Shown here: piece by piece, positions 1 through 8,938 of the stretch
How positions within the stretch are numbered: position 1 is the stretch's first letter
Layout of the letters: every line of letters begins with the position of its first letter
Assembly (NCBI GenBank): GCA_905221605.1
Contig: CAJNDS010002440.1
Coordinates: forward strand, 62,001 to 126,000
DNA length: 64,000 nucleotides
Source of the DNA: Symbiodinium natans
Taxonomy: Eukaryota; Sar; Dinophyceae; Suessiales; Symbiodiniaceae
Direction of reading: 5' to 3'
Translations under genes and position numbers: made by a program
The notes under the pieces: model-generated
Told to the model about the DNA's origin: nothing
Databases searched by the model: none
Seen by the model: only the letters and a program-made list of their open reading frames with translations

Positions 1-215
1 CGGGCGAGCGACCCAGCGGCTTGTGCCATGCCGCCCCCCAACGTAGGGGGGCGGCCTATTAGGGTTCGGGGCTTTTTGGGCTGGGGTTTAGAACTCGTGG
101 TTTCGGGTTTGGGGCTTGTGGGGCTTGGAATGGTTTAGGGGTTTCACTTGTTCTTTCGGGGCTTAGCGGTTTGGGGTTGAGAGTTTAGGGTTTAGGGTCT
201 AGGGTTTCGTATAGG

Positions 216-347
216 GTTCTTAAGGGAGGGGTTCCAGCAATTAGGTGCCTAGGGAAGCTTAGGGAAGCTTAGGGAGGCTTAGGGAGTAGTGGGGAGTATT
301 AGGGAGCCTTGGGCTACACCCCTCTTGAAGCCCCCGCCCTTAAGAAC
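216..347. mobile_element. MITE-like element, family 2 (copy a)
   Basis: Starts with GTTCTTAAGGGAGGGG and ends with the inverted form CCGCCCTTAAGAAC, giving terminal inverted repeats of about 20 bp. The interior is a short tandem of AGGGAAGCTT-like units. Related copies lie at 50738-50817 and, as a right half only, near 44053-44091. No coding capacity. No target-site duplication is visible. Confidence 0.5.
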
Positions 348-440
348 ACTACAAGTTTAGGGTCTGGGGGGACTCAGTGCTCTTCCTGGGGCCTTCCCAA
401 TTCAGAAATCCAGGGGCTGGGGGCTTCTTAGGGTAGGATT

Positions 441-500
441 TGGGGGTTTACAAAAACAAGGGACCCCAATACCGGTCCCCCTAATTTCGGAAACCCTCAT
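441..500. mobile_element. MITE-like element, family 5 (short copy a)
   Basis: Begins GGGGGTTTACAAAAACAAGG and ends with the inverted counterpart TTTCGGAAACCCTCAT. Both ends match elements at 14353-14465 and 63361-63462. This copy is only about 60 bp, so the interior is nearly absent. Confidence 0.45.
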
Positions 501-769
501 TGAGAAATTCCCCCAGAAAGTCCTCAAGACTAGCCTGCAGAGTTTGCCAGGAAAAGCCAAGTGAACCTTTGCTTCGGGTATATTAGTTGACCAAGTGCTT
601 ACACGTAACTGCTCAGGACCCCAAATCAATCCTAAACCCCAAACCCCTTAAACCCCAAACCCCAACCCTAAGCACTAAGCCCTAAACCCTAAACCCCGCA
701 AGACGGTTGAGGGTTTAGGGTTTAGGGTTTAGGGCTCGGGGTTAGGGTTTAGGGTTAAGGGTTAAGGGT

Positions 770-801
<32 letters not shown>

Positions 802-829
802 GGTCGAGGGTCGAGGGTTTAAGCTTTAG

Positions 830-917
830 GACGACGACGAGGTGCACGGACGTGGACCCTAACGCCTCGCCAGACGTCTTTGCATCTTTCCGCCGTCGCC
901 GAGGCCTTGGGGCTATG
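830..917 (+). other. GC-rich island, exon candidate
   Basis: An 88-bp non-repetitive GC-rich island inside heptamer repeats. On the plus strand it follows ...CTTTAG and is followed by GTTTAGG, both acceptable splice boundaries. One plus frame is open throughout (29 codons, including PNASPDVFASF). A minus frame is also open, so strand and coding status are unproven. Confidence 0.25.
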
Positions 918-1590
918 GTTTAGGATTTCGGATTTTGGGCTTAGAATAGGGTTTTGGGTTTGGAATAGGGTTTCGGGTATCGGGTTTAGGGTTTAAAACA
1001 AGGAGACAACCCCAAATCCTGTACCGAATGATCATCAAATTTCTTCCTCTTGTTGATAAGACAAGGCAGGCTGCCCCCGATTCGGGGTACCCCAACTACA
1101 AGGGCCGTCTTCTAGCTTCATTCTAAGAGACACCCCAAACCCCAAACCATGAACGTTTTGGGGCTTGGCACCTTTGAAGGCCTATAGGGTCATAAGGTTA
1201 CTACCTACAAAGCCCAAACCAGAAACGACAAGCCCTTTTCCCCCCGAAACCCTGAACCTTAAACGCTAAAGCCTCGACCCTACACTCCCAACCCCAAACC
1301 CGAATATCCTTGAACTGGCAACCCAACAGCATCAAGCGAAGAAACATCACCAAGCACTCCAGAATATGCAGCCCGCACTCTACGTGGCGTTCTCTTGAGA
1401 TCCCCAAACTAAGGGCCCAGATGAGGGTGGCCCATAAAACTTAAACCCTAACACCCTAAACCCTCTACCCCCTTACCGTTCTACTTTGGAGATAAAACCC
1501 TAAACCCTAAACCCTAAACCCAAAGCCCTAAGCCCTAAACCCTAAACCCTAAACCCTGAACCCTAAACCCTAAACCCTGAACCCTAACAG

Positions 1591-1645
1591 CCTTTCGTCC
1601 CGGCGTGCCTTCGATGGTCTGTCCGTCAGCTCGCGGTCCAAGCTC
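1591..1645 (+). other. GC-rich island, exon candidate
   Basis: A 55-bp island preceded by CCCTAACAG and followed by GTGAGC on the plus strand, good acceptor and donor contexts. More than one frame is open, including SSRRAFDGLSVSSRSKL on plus and an open minus frame. The left flank is a CCCTAAA array and the right flank becomes a TTTAGGG array. Confidence 0.25.
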
Positions 1646-2006
1646 GTGAGCACACGCCCATGGGCCATGCTCTTTTTTCGGCTAGACCCAAGAGTAACCT
1701 CGGAATTAAAAGAGGGTTTAGGGGTTTAGGGTTCAGGGTCCAGGGTTTAGGGTTTAGGGTTTAGGGTTTCGGCTCGTTGGTATAGCAGGGGCTAAGGGCC
1801 TAATTACTCTGGGTCCTAGTCGAAGTGTGAAACACGAGATGCCGAAACTGCCTTCCCCCGGCACTGTCCTTGTTGCTTGTGTGCCCAAGAAGCACAATCC
1901 CGGGAAAGCCAGGAGTCAGAACCCTAAACTTTGGGAACTGTCCCCACCCGCTAACAGTGTTTAGCATGGCTAGGGGCCTAACCTATCCAACCAGTGAGTG
2001 ATCCAA

Positions 2007-2750
2007 CTATTGAATGGCGGCAGTACCCAACCTCACTTTGTACTCCTCCTCGATTTCCTGCCTCAGGGTGCGCATGGTCGCATCGGGATCCAGCAAACTC
2101 ACAAGGGCGTCACCACCGTCCTTTGCACCTCCGTCCCAGTGTAAATGACCTGGATCCCGAAACCATGATGCCGGAAGTCCCACGGGCTCTCGCCCTAAAG
2201 CGTTTGACAAGGCGAAGGCAGCGTTTGCGATGTTCTCCCTACAGGAAAATGGCGCGCCGACTGGGGTACCGAAAGGTCGCAAGACCAGTGCTTCGCGTTG
2301 AGGGTCTTGGTCTTTCAGCTCTATCGACCACGTGCCGTGGATCTCACGGTCGCAATTCTCCTCGCCATCCTCCCCACCGATCAGCTCAATGCTGAAGGAG
2401 TAAGCGTCCGACAGCGTCAGGCGAGCGCGGAGATCGCAAGAAGTGAACTTGAGGCCGATGTCGAAGGTCATGTCATACATCTCCTTTTTGGTACGCGCGA
2501 AAATGGTGATCTCTTCCCCAGGCTGCAGGTCGAGGGCTGTCACTAGTTGCTCCGGCTGCAGTTCTTCCGTGCCCCTGAGAAAACGCACTGGGGTCGGATG
2601 AAACGCCACCATCGGCTTCAACCCGAGCCGGCTGAGGATCTCTGGGCCGAGAGCGCGCAGCGTGTCCGCGGGAGCGAAGGGAATCTCCGCTTGCTTGCCG
2701 CTCAGCAAGCCCACTTTAACAGTTCCACCAGTGGCACCACTGGATGACAT
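2007..2750 (-). CDS. ubiquitin-like-domain protein
   Basis: Single-exon gene of 247 codons. I chose the ATG at 2750 because it sits in a near-ideal eukaryotic context (GCCGCCATGTC); the frame opens seven codons earlier, but only at GTG. Residues about 10-85 look like a beta-grasp ubiquitin-like domain: a strand-turn-strand (VKVGLLSGKQAEIPF), a helix (DTLRALGPEILSRLG), then FLRGTEEL and a closing strand GEEITIFAR. The rest (about 86-247) is mixed alpha/beta with a GTWSIEL strand and an acidic C-terminal helix (RQEIEEEYKVRL). I recognise no family for it. N-terminal ubiquitin-like folds on otherwise unknown proteins are common in dinoflagellates, and I infer an adaptor or scaffold role. The 5' side runs into a TTTAGGG array 68 bp upstream. 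No introns are needed. Confidence 0.7.
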   Translation of the reverse strand: MSSSGATGGTVKVGLLSGKQAEIPFAPADTLRALGPEILSRLGLKPMVAFHPTPVRFLRGTEELQPEQLVTALDLQPGEEITIFARTKKEMYDMTFDIGLKFTSCDLRARLTLSDAYSFSIELIGGEDGEENCDREIHGTWSIELKDQDPQREALVLRPFGTPVGAPFSCRENIANAAFALSNALGREPVGLPASWFRDPGHLHWDGGAKDGGDALVSLLDPDATMRTLRQEIEEEYKVRLGTAAIQ

Positions 2751-4024
2751 GGCGGCGAGAGTCACGCTCACTGAAAGTGCTATCTTGCTAGAGGATGGAT
2801 GCTGCCAGGACAGGTCACAGGGTTTAGGGTTTAGGGTTTAGGGTTTAGGGTTTAGGGTTTAGGGTTTAGGGTTTAGGGTTTAGGGTTTAGGGACACACAA
2901 CCTTCTGACATTACACATCAGGCGAGGTGCTTGAAAGTCCTGAGACTGATAGACTTCATACAATTCACTGCCTCTGCGCGTGCCATTGAGCCTAAGGGCC
3001 GAGCACTTTCAGCAACCTACACTTGTCCCACGGCTTCTGCAACGTGTGCTGCCGCAGCAATTTGCGCAAGAAATTGTATAGAGTTTAGGGTTTAGGGTTT
3101 AGGGTTTAGGGTTTAGGGTTTAGGGTTTAGGGTTTAGGGTTTAGGGTTTAGGGTTTAGGGTTTAGGGTTTAGGGTTTAGGGTTTAGGGTTTAGGGTTTAG
3201 GGTTTAGGGTTTAAGGAGCCGACTCCCCAACCCAGGTTTCCCTTGTGAAAGTGTAACACGATCACTCCCTCAGAATCATTGAGGGCCTTTCCCAAATTAG
3301 GGGGGGGTACCATATTGGGGGGTTGAAAGAAGTCTAGCACACTTTTCGACTCTCGGCCCCCCCCAAGCAGGGTTTAGGGTTTAGGGTTTAGGGTTTAGGG
3401 CTTAGGGCTTAGGGTTTAGGGTTTAGGGTTTAGGGTTTAGGGTTTAGGGTTTAGGGTTTAGGGTTTAGGGTTTAGGGTTTAGGGTTTAGGGTTTAGGGTT
3501 TAGGGTTTAGGGTTTAGGGTTTAGGGTTTAGGGTTTAGGGTTTAGGGTTTATGGGTTTAGGGTTTAGGGTTTAGGGTTTAGGGTTTAGGGTTTAGGGTTT
3601 AGGGTTTAGGGTTTAGGGTTTAGGGTTTAGGGTTTAGGGTTTAGGGTTTAGGGTTTAGGGAGCCGACTCCCCAAGCCAGGGAGTTGAACCTTTAGGATTT
3701 GGGGCGGGGTTAGCCTCGGTAGGCTTCAGGGCTTGAAGACCCTAAACCCGCCTATGGGCCCGAAACCCGAAACCCGAAACCCTAAACCCCAAACCCTAAA
3801 CCCTAAACCCTAAACCCTAAACCCCAAACCCCAAACCCCAAACCCCAAATCCCAAACCACAAACCCCAAACCCTACACGAAACCCTAAGCCCTTAAACCC
3901 TTAAACCCATTTAACTATTGGGGTCGCTCGAGCCGGGCGCACTGCGTGGGGAGAGGACTCGTGAGAGAGCCTCGCGTTCGTCATGGATCAGGTGAGGCGC
4001 TGGAACTTCTAGGGTTTACTTCGA

Positions 4025-4125
4025 GGTTCATGATACTTAGCAACTCATTCCAATAACTGTACGTACAACCCAAATACAATTCCCCTTTTAGTCTGGCTAC
4101 CTAGGCTGTCATTGGGTCGACAAGT
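4025..4125. mobile_element. MITE-like element, family 3 (diverged copy a)
   Basis: The left end GGTTCATGATACTTAGCAAC and the following TGTACGTACAACCCAA resemble the termini of elements at 43624-43838 and 48842-48980. The right end (ATTGGGTCGACAAGTAAGCC) is a diverged inverted counterpart. Non-coding. Confidence 0.4.
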
Positions 4126-4609
4126 AAGCCCCAACCCTAAACCCTAGACCCTAAACCCTAAAGTTCTAAAGGCTTTCGCGCAAGTTCGGGCCTCCAAGTG
4201 TTCAGGGGCTTAGGGAGAGCTTGAGGATGCCCGAGCTCACCACCTCTCCCAGGCCCCCGAAAGATACGTAGGCCACAACCCCAGGCCCTATTCTGCGCTT
4301 GAGGCTTCTTATTGGGGGCTTTAGCAACCTAGAACCCTAAACCCTAAACCTTAAACCCTAAACCCTAAACTTCAAACCCTAAACCCTTAACCCTTAACTC
4401 TACACCCTAAAACCCTAAACCCTAAACCCTGAGGTTCAGGCTTCTTAGGGGCTTTAGGGCCACCCTGCACCCTTACCCCCAGCATGGTTTTGTGGGGGCC
4501 CGGTTTGGGGTTTAAGTTTTGGCATTCGGGTTTAGTGTCTAACGATTGGGGTTTGGGGTTTAGGGTTTAGGGATTAGCATTTGGGGCTTGGGGTTTAGGG
4601 TTTAGGGAT

Positions 4610-4785
4610 GGTTTAGGGGGCAAACCAGCGGTGACCAGGACACAGCCTCCAACCCAAAGATGCAAGAGAATTGAGCCCCAACACCCTACAGCCGAAGCCC
4701 TAAACCCTAAACCCTAAACCCTAAATCCTAAACCCTAAACCCTGAAGCCATCTGTCCTGGTCACCGCCGGTTTGTCCCCTAAACC
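4610..4785. mobile_element. fold-back element with 37-bp arms
   Basis: Left arm 4610-4646 (core CCAGCGGTGACCAGGACA) is the inverted complement of right arm 4748-4785 (core TGTCCTGGTCACCGCCGG), with about four mismatches. The roughly 100 bp between them hold unique DNA and a short CCCTAAA array. A long hairpin is possible. No coding frame. Confidence 0.55.
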
Positions 4786-5420
4786 CCAAACCCTGATCCC
4801 TAAACCCTGAACCCTAATCCCCAAACCCCACACCCTGATCCCTAAACCCTAAACCCTAAATTCTGAACCCTAAACCCTAAACCTCAAACCCAAAACCCTA
4901 AACCCTCAACCCTAAACCCCTCTCCCTCCAATGCGGCCTGGGGCTGGCGGTCGCCTTAGCGGGCCTGGCAGGGCCAGGCCCGGCGGGGCCTCGAGGGGGG
5001 AGAGGGGGGGGGGGGGGGGGGGGGGGTGGGGGTTTGGGGGTTTGGGGTTTCGGGGTTTAGGGGGTGGAGTTTGAGGGTTTAGGGGTTTAGGGGTTTAGGG
5101 GTTTAGGGGTTTAGGGGTTTAGGGGGTTTAGGGGGTTTAGGGGGTTTAGGGTTTAGGGTTTAAGGTTTAGGGTTTTGGGTTTTGGGTTTTGGGAACTTCA
5201 TAGCGTTTAAGGTTGGTAGTTTGGGGGCTCTTCATACAGGTGACAAGGTTGCAAATCTATTTAAGCGAGTAGGGTTGAGAGTTTGGGGATTAACCCCAAA
5301 CCCTAAACCCTAAACCCTAAACCCTAAACCCTAAACCCTAAACCCTAAACCCTAAACCCTAAACCCTAAACCCTAAACCCTAAACCCTAAGAGCTTTGGG
5401 TTGGTCCATTCCAGGGGTTC

Positions 5421-5510
5421 TACCTTGGACCCTTAAGGTTGGACCCTGGGGGTTTGGGGAAGGATCCCCAAGTGAATATAAGGGCCACATTTGGAGTATA
5501 TTGAGGGGAA
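5421..5510. repeat. dispersed repeat pair, copy 1
   Basis: TACCTTGGACCCTTAAGGTTG followed by a GGATCC...ATAAGGGCCA...TTGG pattern. A diverged relative lies at 50597-50690 (TACCTTGGGCCCTTAAGGTTG...ATAATGGCCAGATTAGG). The pair is short, imperfect and non-coding, and likely a decayed mobile element. Confidence 0.4.
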
Positions 5511-5905
5511 CCTTTAGGGTTTAGGGTTTAGGGTTTAGGGTTTAGGGTTTAGGATTTAGGGTTTAGGGTTTAGGGTTTAGGGTTTAGGGTTTAGGGTTTA
5601 GGGTTTAGGGTTTAGGGTTTAGGGTTTAGGGTTTAGGGTTAGGGTTTAGGGTTTAGGGTTCAGCATCTCTGGTCCAAGCATTCACTAGTTGAGCAGCTTT
5701 CAAGGCCATAGGGGAATACCCACCCGCCCATTGGGTCCCACACCATTAGGAAAATAATCTAATCCACCTCTTCTCTGGGCAGCTACGTTCCTTCCCCGTT
5801 CCTCTCTTGGACCCTCGCTCGTCAGAGTTTGCTGGCAGTCGTTGCAGATTCCATCACAGCCGCGACACTTAAGTGGCGTGGCAGCCCCACTGTGAAACCT
5901 CCAGC

Positions 5906-6417
5906 ACCAGGGCTTGCGATGTCACTCTTTGGAGCAAAAACTGAGCCCAAAATCTTAGGGACCAGGGCTTGCGATCAGACTCTTTGGAGCACAAATCGAC
6001 CCCAAAATCTTAGGGACCAGGGCTTGCGATTTGACTCTTTGGAGCAAAAATTGAGCCCAACATCTCAGGGACCAGGGCTTGCGATTTGACTCCTTGAAGC
6101 AAAAATCGACCCTAAAATCTTAAGGACCAGGGCTTGCGATTTGACTCTTCGGAGCACAAATCGACCCCAAAATCTTAGGGACCAGGGCTTGCGATGATAC
6201 TCTTTGGAGCAAAACTTAAGCACCAGGGCTTGCGATTTGACTCTTTGGAGCACAAATCGACCCCAAAATCTTGGGGACCAGGGCTTGCGATGTCACTCTT
6301 TGGAGCAAAAATTGAGCCCAAAAACTTAGGGACCAGGGCTTGCGATTTGACTCTTTGGAGCACAAATCGACCCCAAAATCTTAGGGACCAGGGCTTGCGA
6401 TTTCACTCCTGGAGAAA
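5906..6417. repeat. 55-bp satellite, about ten units
   Basis: Units start with ACCAGGGCTTGCGAT at 5906, 5961, 6016, 6071, 6126, 6181, 6222, 6277, 6332 and 6387. The spacing is 55 bp except for one 41-bp unit (14-bp deletion) starting at 6181. Two subtypes alternate: GAGCAAAAATTGAGCCC and GAGCACAAATCGACCCC. The 55-bp period is not a multiple of three and the open frames shift from unit to unit, so it is non-coding. Confidence 0.9.
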
Positions 6418-6530
6418 AACATTAATTGAATTAATTCAATTGTTTTTTTATTGAACTAATTGAATTTAATTCCTCATCCCAGAATTAAATTCATTCAAGG
6501 AATTTAATGAATTAAATTCTATCTGTGCAA
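6418..6530. repeat. AT-rich palindromic patch
   Basis: Strongly AT-rich stretch built from ATTAATTGAATT-like and GAATTTAATGAATTAAATTC-like inverted words, unlike the GC-rich surroundings. Directly downstream, GGGTCTATTTGG (about 6551) and CCAAATAGACCC (about 6606) form a short inverted pair. Probably the remains of a MITE. Confidence 0.4.
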
Positions 6531-6636
6531 CCCTACAGGACCTAAAATAGGGTCTATTTGGAAGATGGCTCTTGTGAATAAGTATACGTTTTGGGGCCCC
6601 AGCATCCAAATAGACCCTGTTTAAGCTGCACACAGG

Positions 6637-6675
6637 GGGGGGGGGGGGGCCGAAGGGCCGGGGGGGGGGACCCCT

Positions 6676-6708
<33 letters not shown>

Positions 6709-6994
6709 GGGCCAGGGTTCAGGTTTTTCACTGGCGTCGGGGGGCCAGGGTTCAGATTTTCACTGTTTTTTTTTTTCGGCCTCAGGGCCAGGGTTCGGGT
6801 TTTTCACTGCTTTTTTTTCACGGCCTCGAGGGGCCAGGGTTCAAGTTTTTCACTGGCGTCGGGGGGCCAGGGTTTAGGCTTTTCACTGGCTTCGGTGATC
6901 TATTAAGGACCTGAACGGCGTCGAGGCCCCAGGGTTCAGGTTTTTCACTGGTTGTTTTTTTCATGGCCTCGACGGGCCAGGGTTCGGGTTTTTC
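6637..6994. repeat. G tracts and CAGGGTT...TTTTTCACTG minisatellite
   Basis: Long G homopolymers (about 6637-6708) lead into roughly seven irregular copies of a 30-60 bp unit with core CCAGGGTTCAGGTTTTTCACTGG. A reversed copy of the core recurs inside the cassettes downstream. The G tracts may be mis-sized by sequencing. Confidence 0.7.
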
Positions 6995-7530
6995 ACTGGC
7001 CTTCGTGGATTTGGGCAAAAACCTTCGTGGATTTAGGCAAGGTACGGGGTCAAACGGCCAAAAACCACAAAACCTTCGTGGATTTGGGCAAAAACCTTCG
7101 TGGATTTAGGCAAGGTACGGGGTCAAACCAGTGAAAAACCTGAACCCTGGCCCCTCGAGGTCGTCAAACCCCGTACCTTGCCTAAATCCACGAAGGTTTC
7201 TTGCCTAAATCCACGAAGGTTTTTGCCCAAATCCACGAAGGTTTGTGCCCAAAACCACGAAGGGGCCCAACCTTATAATGTTAATGGCCTTCGTGGATTT
7301 AGGCAAGGTACGGGGTCCCCGAAACCCACAAAACCTTCGTGGATTTGGGCAAAAACCTTCGTGGATTTAGGCAAGGTACGGGGTCAAAACCAGTGAAAAA
7401 CCTGAACCCTGGCCCTTCGAGGCCGTCAAACCCCGTACCTTGCCTAAATCCACGAAGGTTTTCGCCCAAATCCACGAAGGTTTTTGCCCAAATCCACGAA
7501 GGTTCTTGCCCAAATCCACGAAGGGGTTTA
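6995..7530. repeat. two inverted-repeat cassettes of CCTTCGTGGATTT units
   Basis: Each cassette has a forward arm of CCTTCGTGGATTTRGGCAA units ending in GGTACGGGGTC. A central piece (GTGAAAAACCTGAACCCTGG) follows, then a reverse arm of CCAAATCCACGAAGG units. Cassette 1 is about 7009-7264 and cassette 2 about 7289-7526, so each can fold into a long hairpin and the pair is itself a tandem duplication. Short open frames read through but change frame at unit borders, so I do not call a gene. Confidence 0.75.
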
Positions 7531-7554
7531 ACATTTAAATATATATAGTAGGAG

Positions 7555-7730
7555 AGGTTTAGGGTTTAGGGTTTAGGGTTTAGGGTTTAGGGTTTAGGGT
7601 TTAGGGTTTAGGGTTTAGGGTTTAGGGTTTAGGGTTTGGGGTTTAGGGTTTAGGGTTTAGGGTTTAGGGTTTAGGGTTTAGGGTTTAGGGTTTAGGGTTT
7701 AGGGTTTAGGGTTTAGGGTTTAGGGTTTAG
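7555..7730 (+). repeat. TTTAGGG array
   Basis: About 25 nearly perfect TTTAGGG heptamers, with a single TTTGGGG variant near the middle. The array ends exactly at the exon-like island starting at 7731. Confidence 0.95.
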
Positions 7731-7822
7731 GGCAAACATGTCGGGAAAGTGTGCGGGTTGGTGCACTTCGGTGGCTACGCCGAGGGCAAGGCGATGCAAT
7801 CTATACAATGGCCACACGGGAG
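7731..7822 (+). other. exon candidate (30 codons)
   Basis: Follows ...GGTTTAG and ends before GTTCGAG. The plus frame is open for 30 codons plus 2 bases and reads like protein (VGKVCGLVHFGGYAEGKAMQ). It can be joined in phase to the island at 8625-8687. No family is recognised with confidence; the beta-strand-like GLVHF piece is compatible with an RNA-binding fold, but this is weak. If real, the intron would be mostly heptamer repeat. Confidence 0.35.
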
Positions 7823-8041
7823 GTTCGAGTTCAGGGTTTAGGGTTTAGGGTTTCGGGTTTAGGGTTTAGGGTTTAGGGTTTCGGGTTTAGGGTTTTAAGG
7901 GTCCAGGAAAAAGACCAGGGGCTTTGTAGGCTCACGGGGCTTCGCAGACCTCTAGGGTTGAAGGTTTGGGAGGTCTCACCCTAGCGCTAAACCCTAAACC
8001 CTCTAAGCCCTGGAGGGCCCCTGGGTGGGAGTAACATCGGT

Positions 8042-8146
8042 GCCTTAATGATTAGAATAGGGTTTTGGAGGGTTATTAGACGTATACTCATAAAGGGATC
8101 ATAAGGGAACACTATAAGTAATTCGTCCGACCCCTAGACTACCTTC
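8042..8146. repeat. dispersed repeat, 105 bp (copy A)
   Basis: GCCTTAATGATTAGAATAGGG...CCGACCCCTA aligns over its length, with scattered mismatches, to 45562-45659 (GCCTTAATTATTAGAATGGGG...CCGACCCCTA). Non-coding. Likely two copies of an old non-autonomous mobile element. Confidence 0.6.
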
Positions 8147-8624
8147 TTCTGGGGGGCCGCGCCAATCGCCGAAGCAGCCGCTTCCAACCTCGGCGTTGCC
8201 AAAGCCCTTTAATTTGGTTCAGGGTCTAAGGTTTAGGATTTAGGGCATAGGGCTCAGGGGCACACCTGTACGGATCTGGTCGAAGTTGGCCCCAAATCCT
8301 AGACCTGCCCTAAGCCCTAAACCCTAAACCCTAAACCCTAAACCCTAAACCCTGAACCCTGAACCCTAAACCCTAACCTCACAACCCCAAAGGCCTCCGA
8401 GCATCAACCTCCCCGGATAAAGAAGGCCCTGAAACCCCGAACACCTAGATTTTTTGAGCCTCGAGCGCTTAAGTCCTCAACCTCTTGGGTTTTTAGGTTT
8501 TTGGGTCTAGGGTCTAAGGTTTAGGGTTTAGGGTTCAGGGCTTAGAAGCTTCAGGGTGTAGGGTTTAGCAGCTTTAGGGTTTTGGATCTAGGCCTTACCG
8601 GCAAGCCGCAAACCCCTACAAAAG

Positions 8625-8687
8625 CCGCGGCGCTCCGCCGCCGATCGTCCCGGAGCTGGGTACGCAAGGCGTCGAGCTGCAGACGAG
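8625..8687 (+). other. exon candidate (20 codons)
   Basis: Preceded by CTACAAAAG and followed by GTGGGG. Reading phase 2, compatible with the end of 7731-7822, gives an open frame containing PPPIVPELGTQGVELQT. GC-rich, so other frames are also open. The next downstream exon was not found; the opposite-strand gene at 8939-10015 begins 250 bp away. Confidence 0.3.
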
Positions 8688-8938
8688 GTGGGGATTTAGG
8701 TTTGAGAGGGGACTGTTGTGAGGCGGAGTTTTTTTGAATGTGATGCAGTGTTTTGGACTAAGTTCATGTTGTTGCGAGTGCAAAGCAAATAGCTACCCCC
8801 CCCCCTAAAACCCACCTCTAAAGTAAAAAGTTCACGACATCAACTCCGACAATCCTGAACCCCATAAGATTCCGGCATCGACAACCCCGTATCAGCGTTG
8901 CTGCTGTCCACACATGTCTGCGCGCATCATACTCTTGT

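Larger units (their letters stand above)
1..1990. repeat. interstitial telomere-like heptamer field
   Basis: Mostly degenerate TTTAGGG-type repeats on the plus strand (about 60-330, 712-985, 1714-1780) and CCCTAAA-type repeats (about 630-700, 1120-1310, 1440-1590). Non-repeat islands and two MITE-like elements, listed separately, lie inside. The stretches 985-1120, 1310-1440 and 1780-1990 are unique sequence in which I see no gene. Confidence 0.85.
2819..5660. repeat. telomere-like heptamer field with pure blocks
   Basis: Contains near-perfect TTTAGGG blocks at about 2820-2890, 3088-3215, 3370-3660 and 5515-5660, and CCCTAAA blocks at 3780-3910, 4690-4745, 4780-4915 and 5290-5390. The non-repeat pieces between them (2891-3087, 3221-3368, 3920-4130, 4165-4320) show no convincing gene. 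The motif GAGCCGACTCCCCAA follows two separate TTTAGGG blocks (near 3217 and 3661), so block plus border was duplicated together. Confidence 0.85.

Noticed and set aside
3088-3660. True chromosome end or telomere
   Set aside because: Arrays are short, point in both directions across the window, and are followed by unique DNA and genes on both sides.
5829-6454. Open frames with ACDLTLWSTNRPQ-like repeats
   Set aside because: The 55-bp unit is not a multiple of three; the frame changes every unit and the reading is not conserved.
6591-7548. Open frames over the G tracts and CCTTCGTGGATTT cassettes
   Set aside because: Repeat-driven, present on both strands, low in complexity and out of phase between units.
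7740-7835. tRNA-like B box (GGTTCGAGTTC) near 7822
   Set aside because: No matching A box, acceptor stem or anticodon arm at the right spacing.
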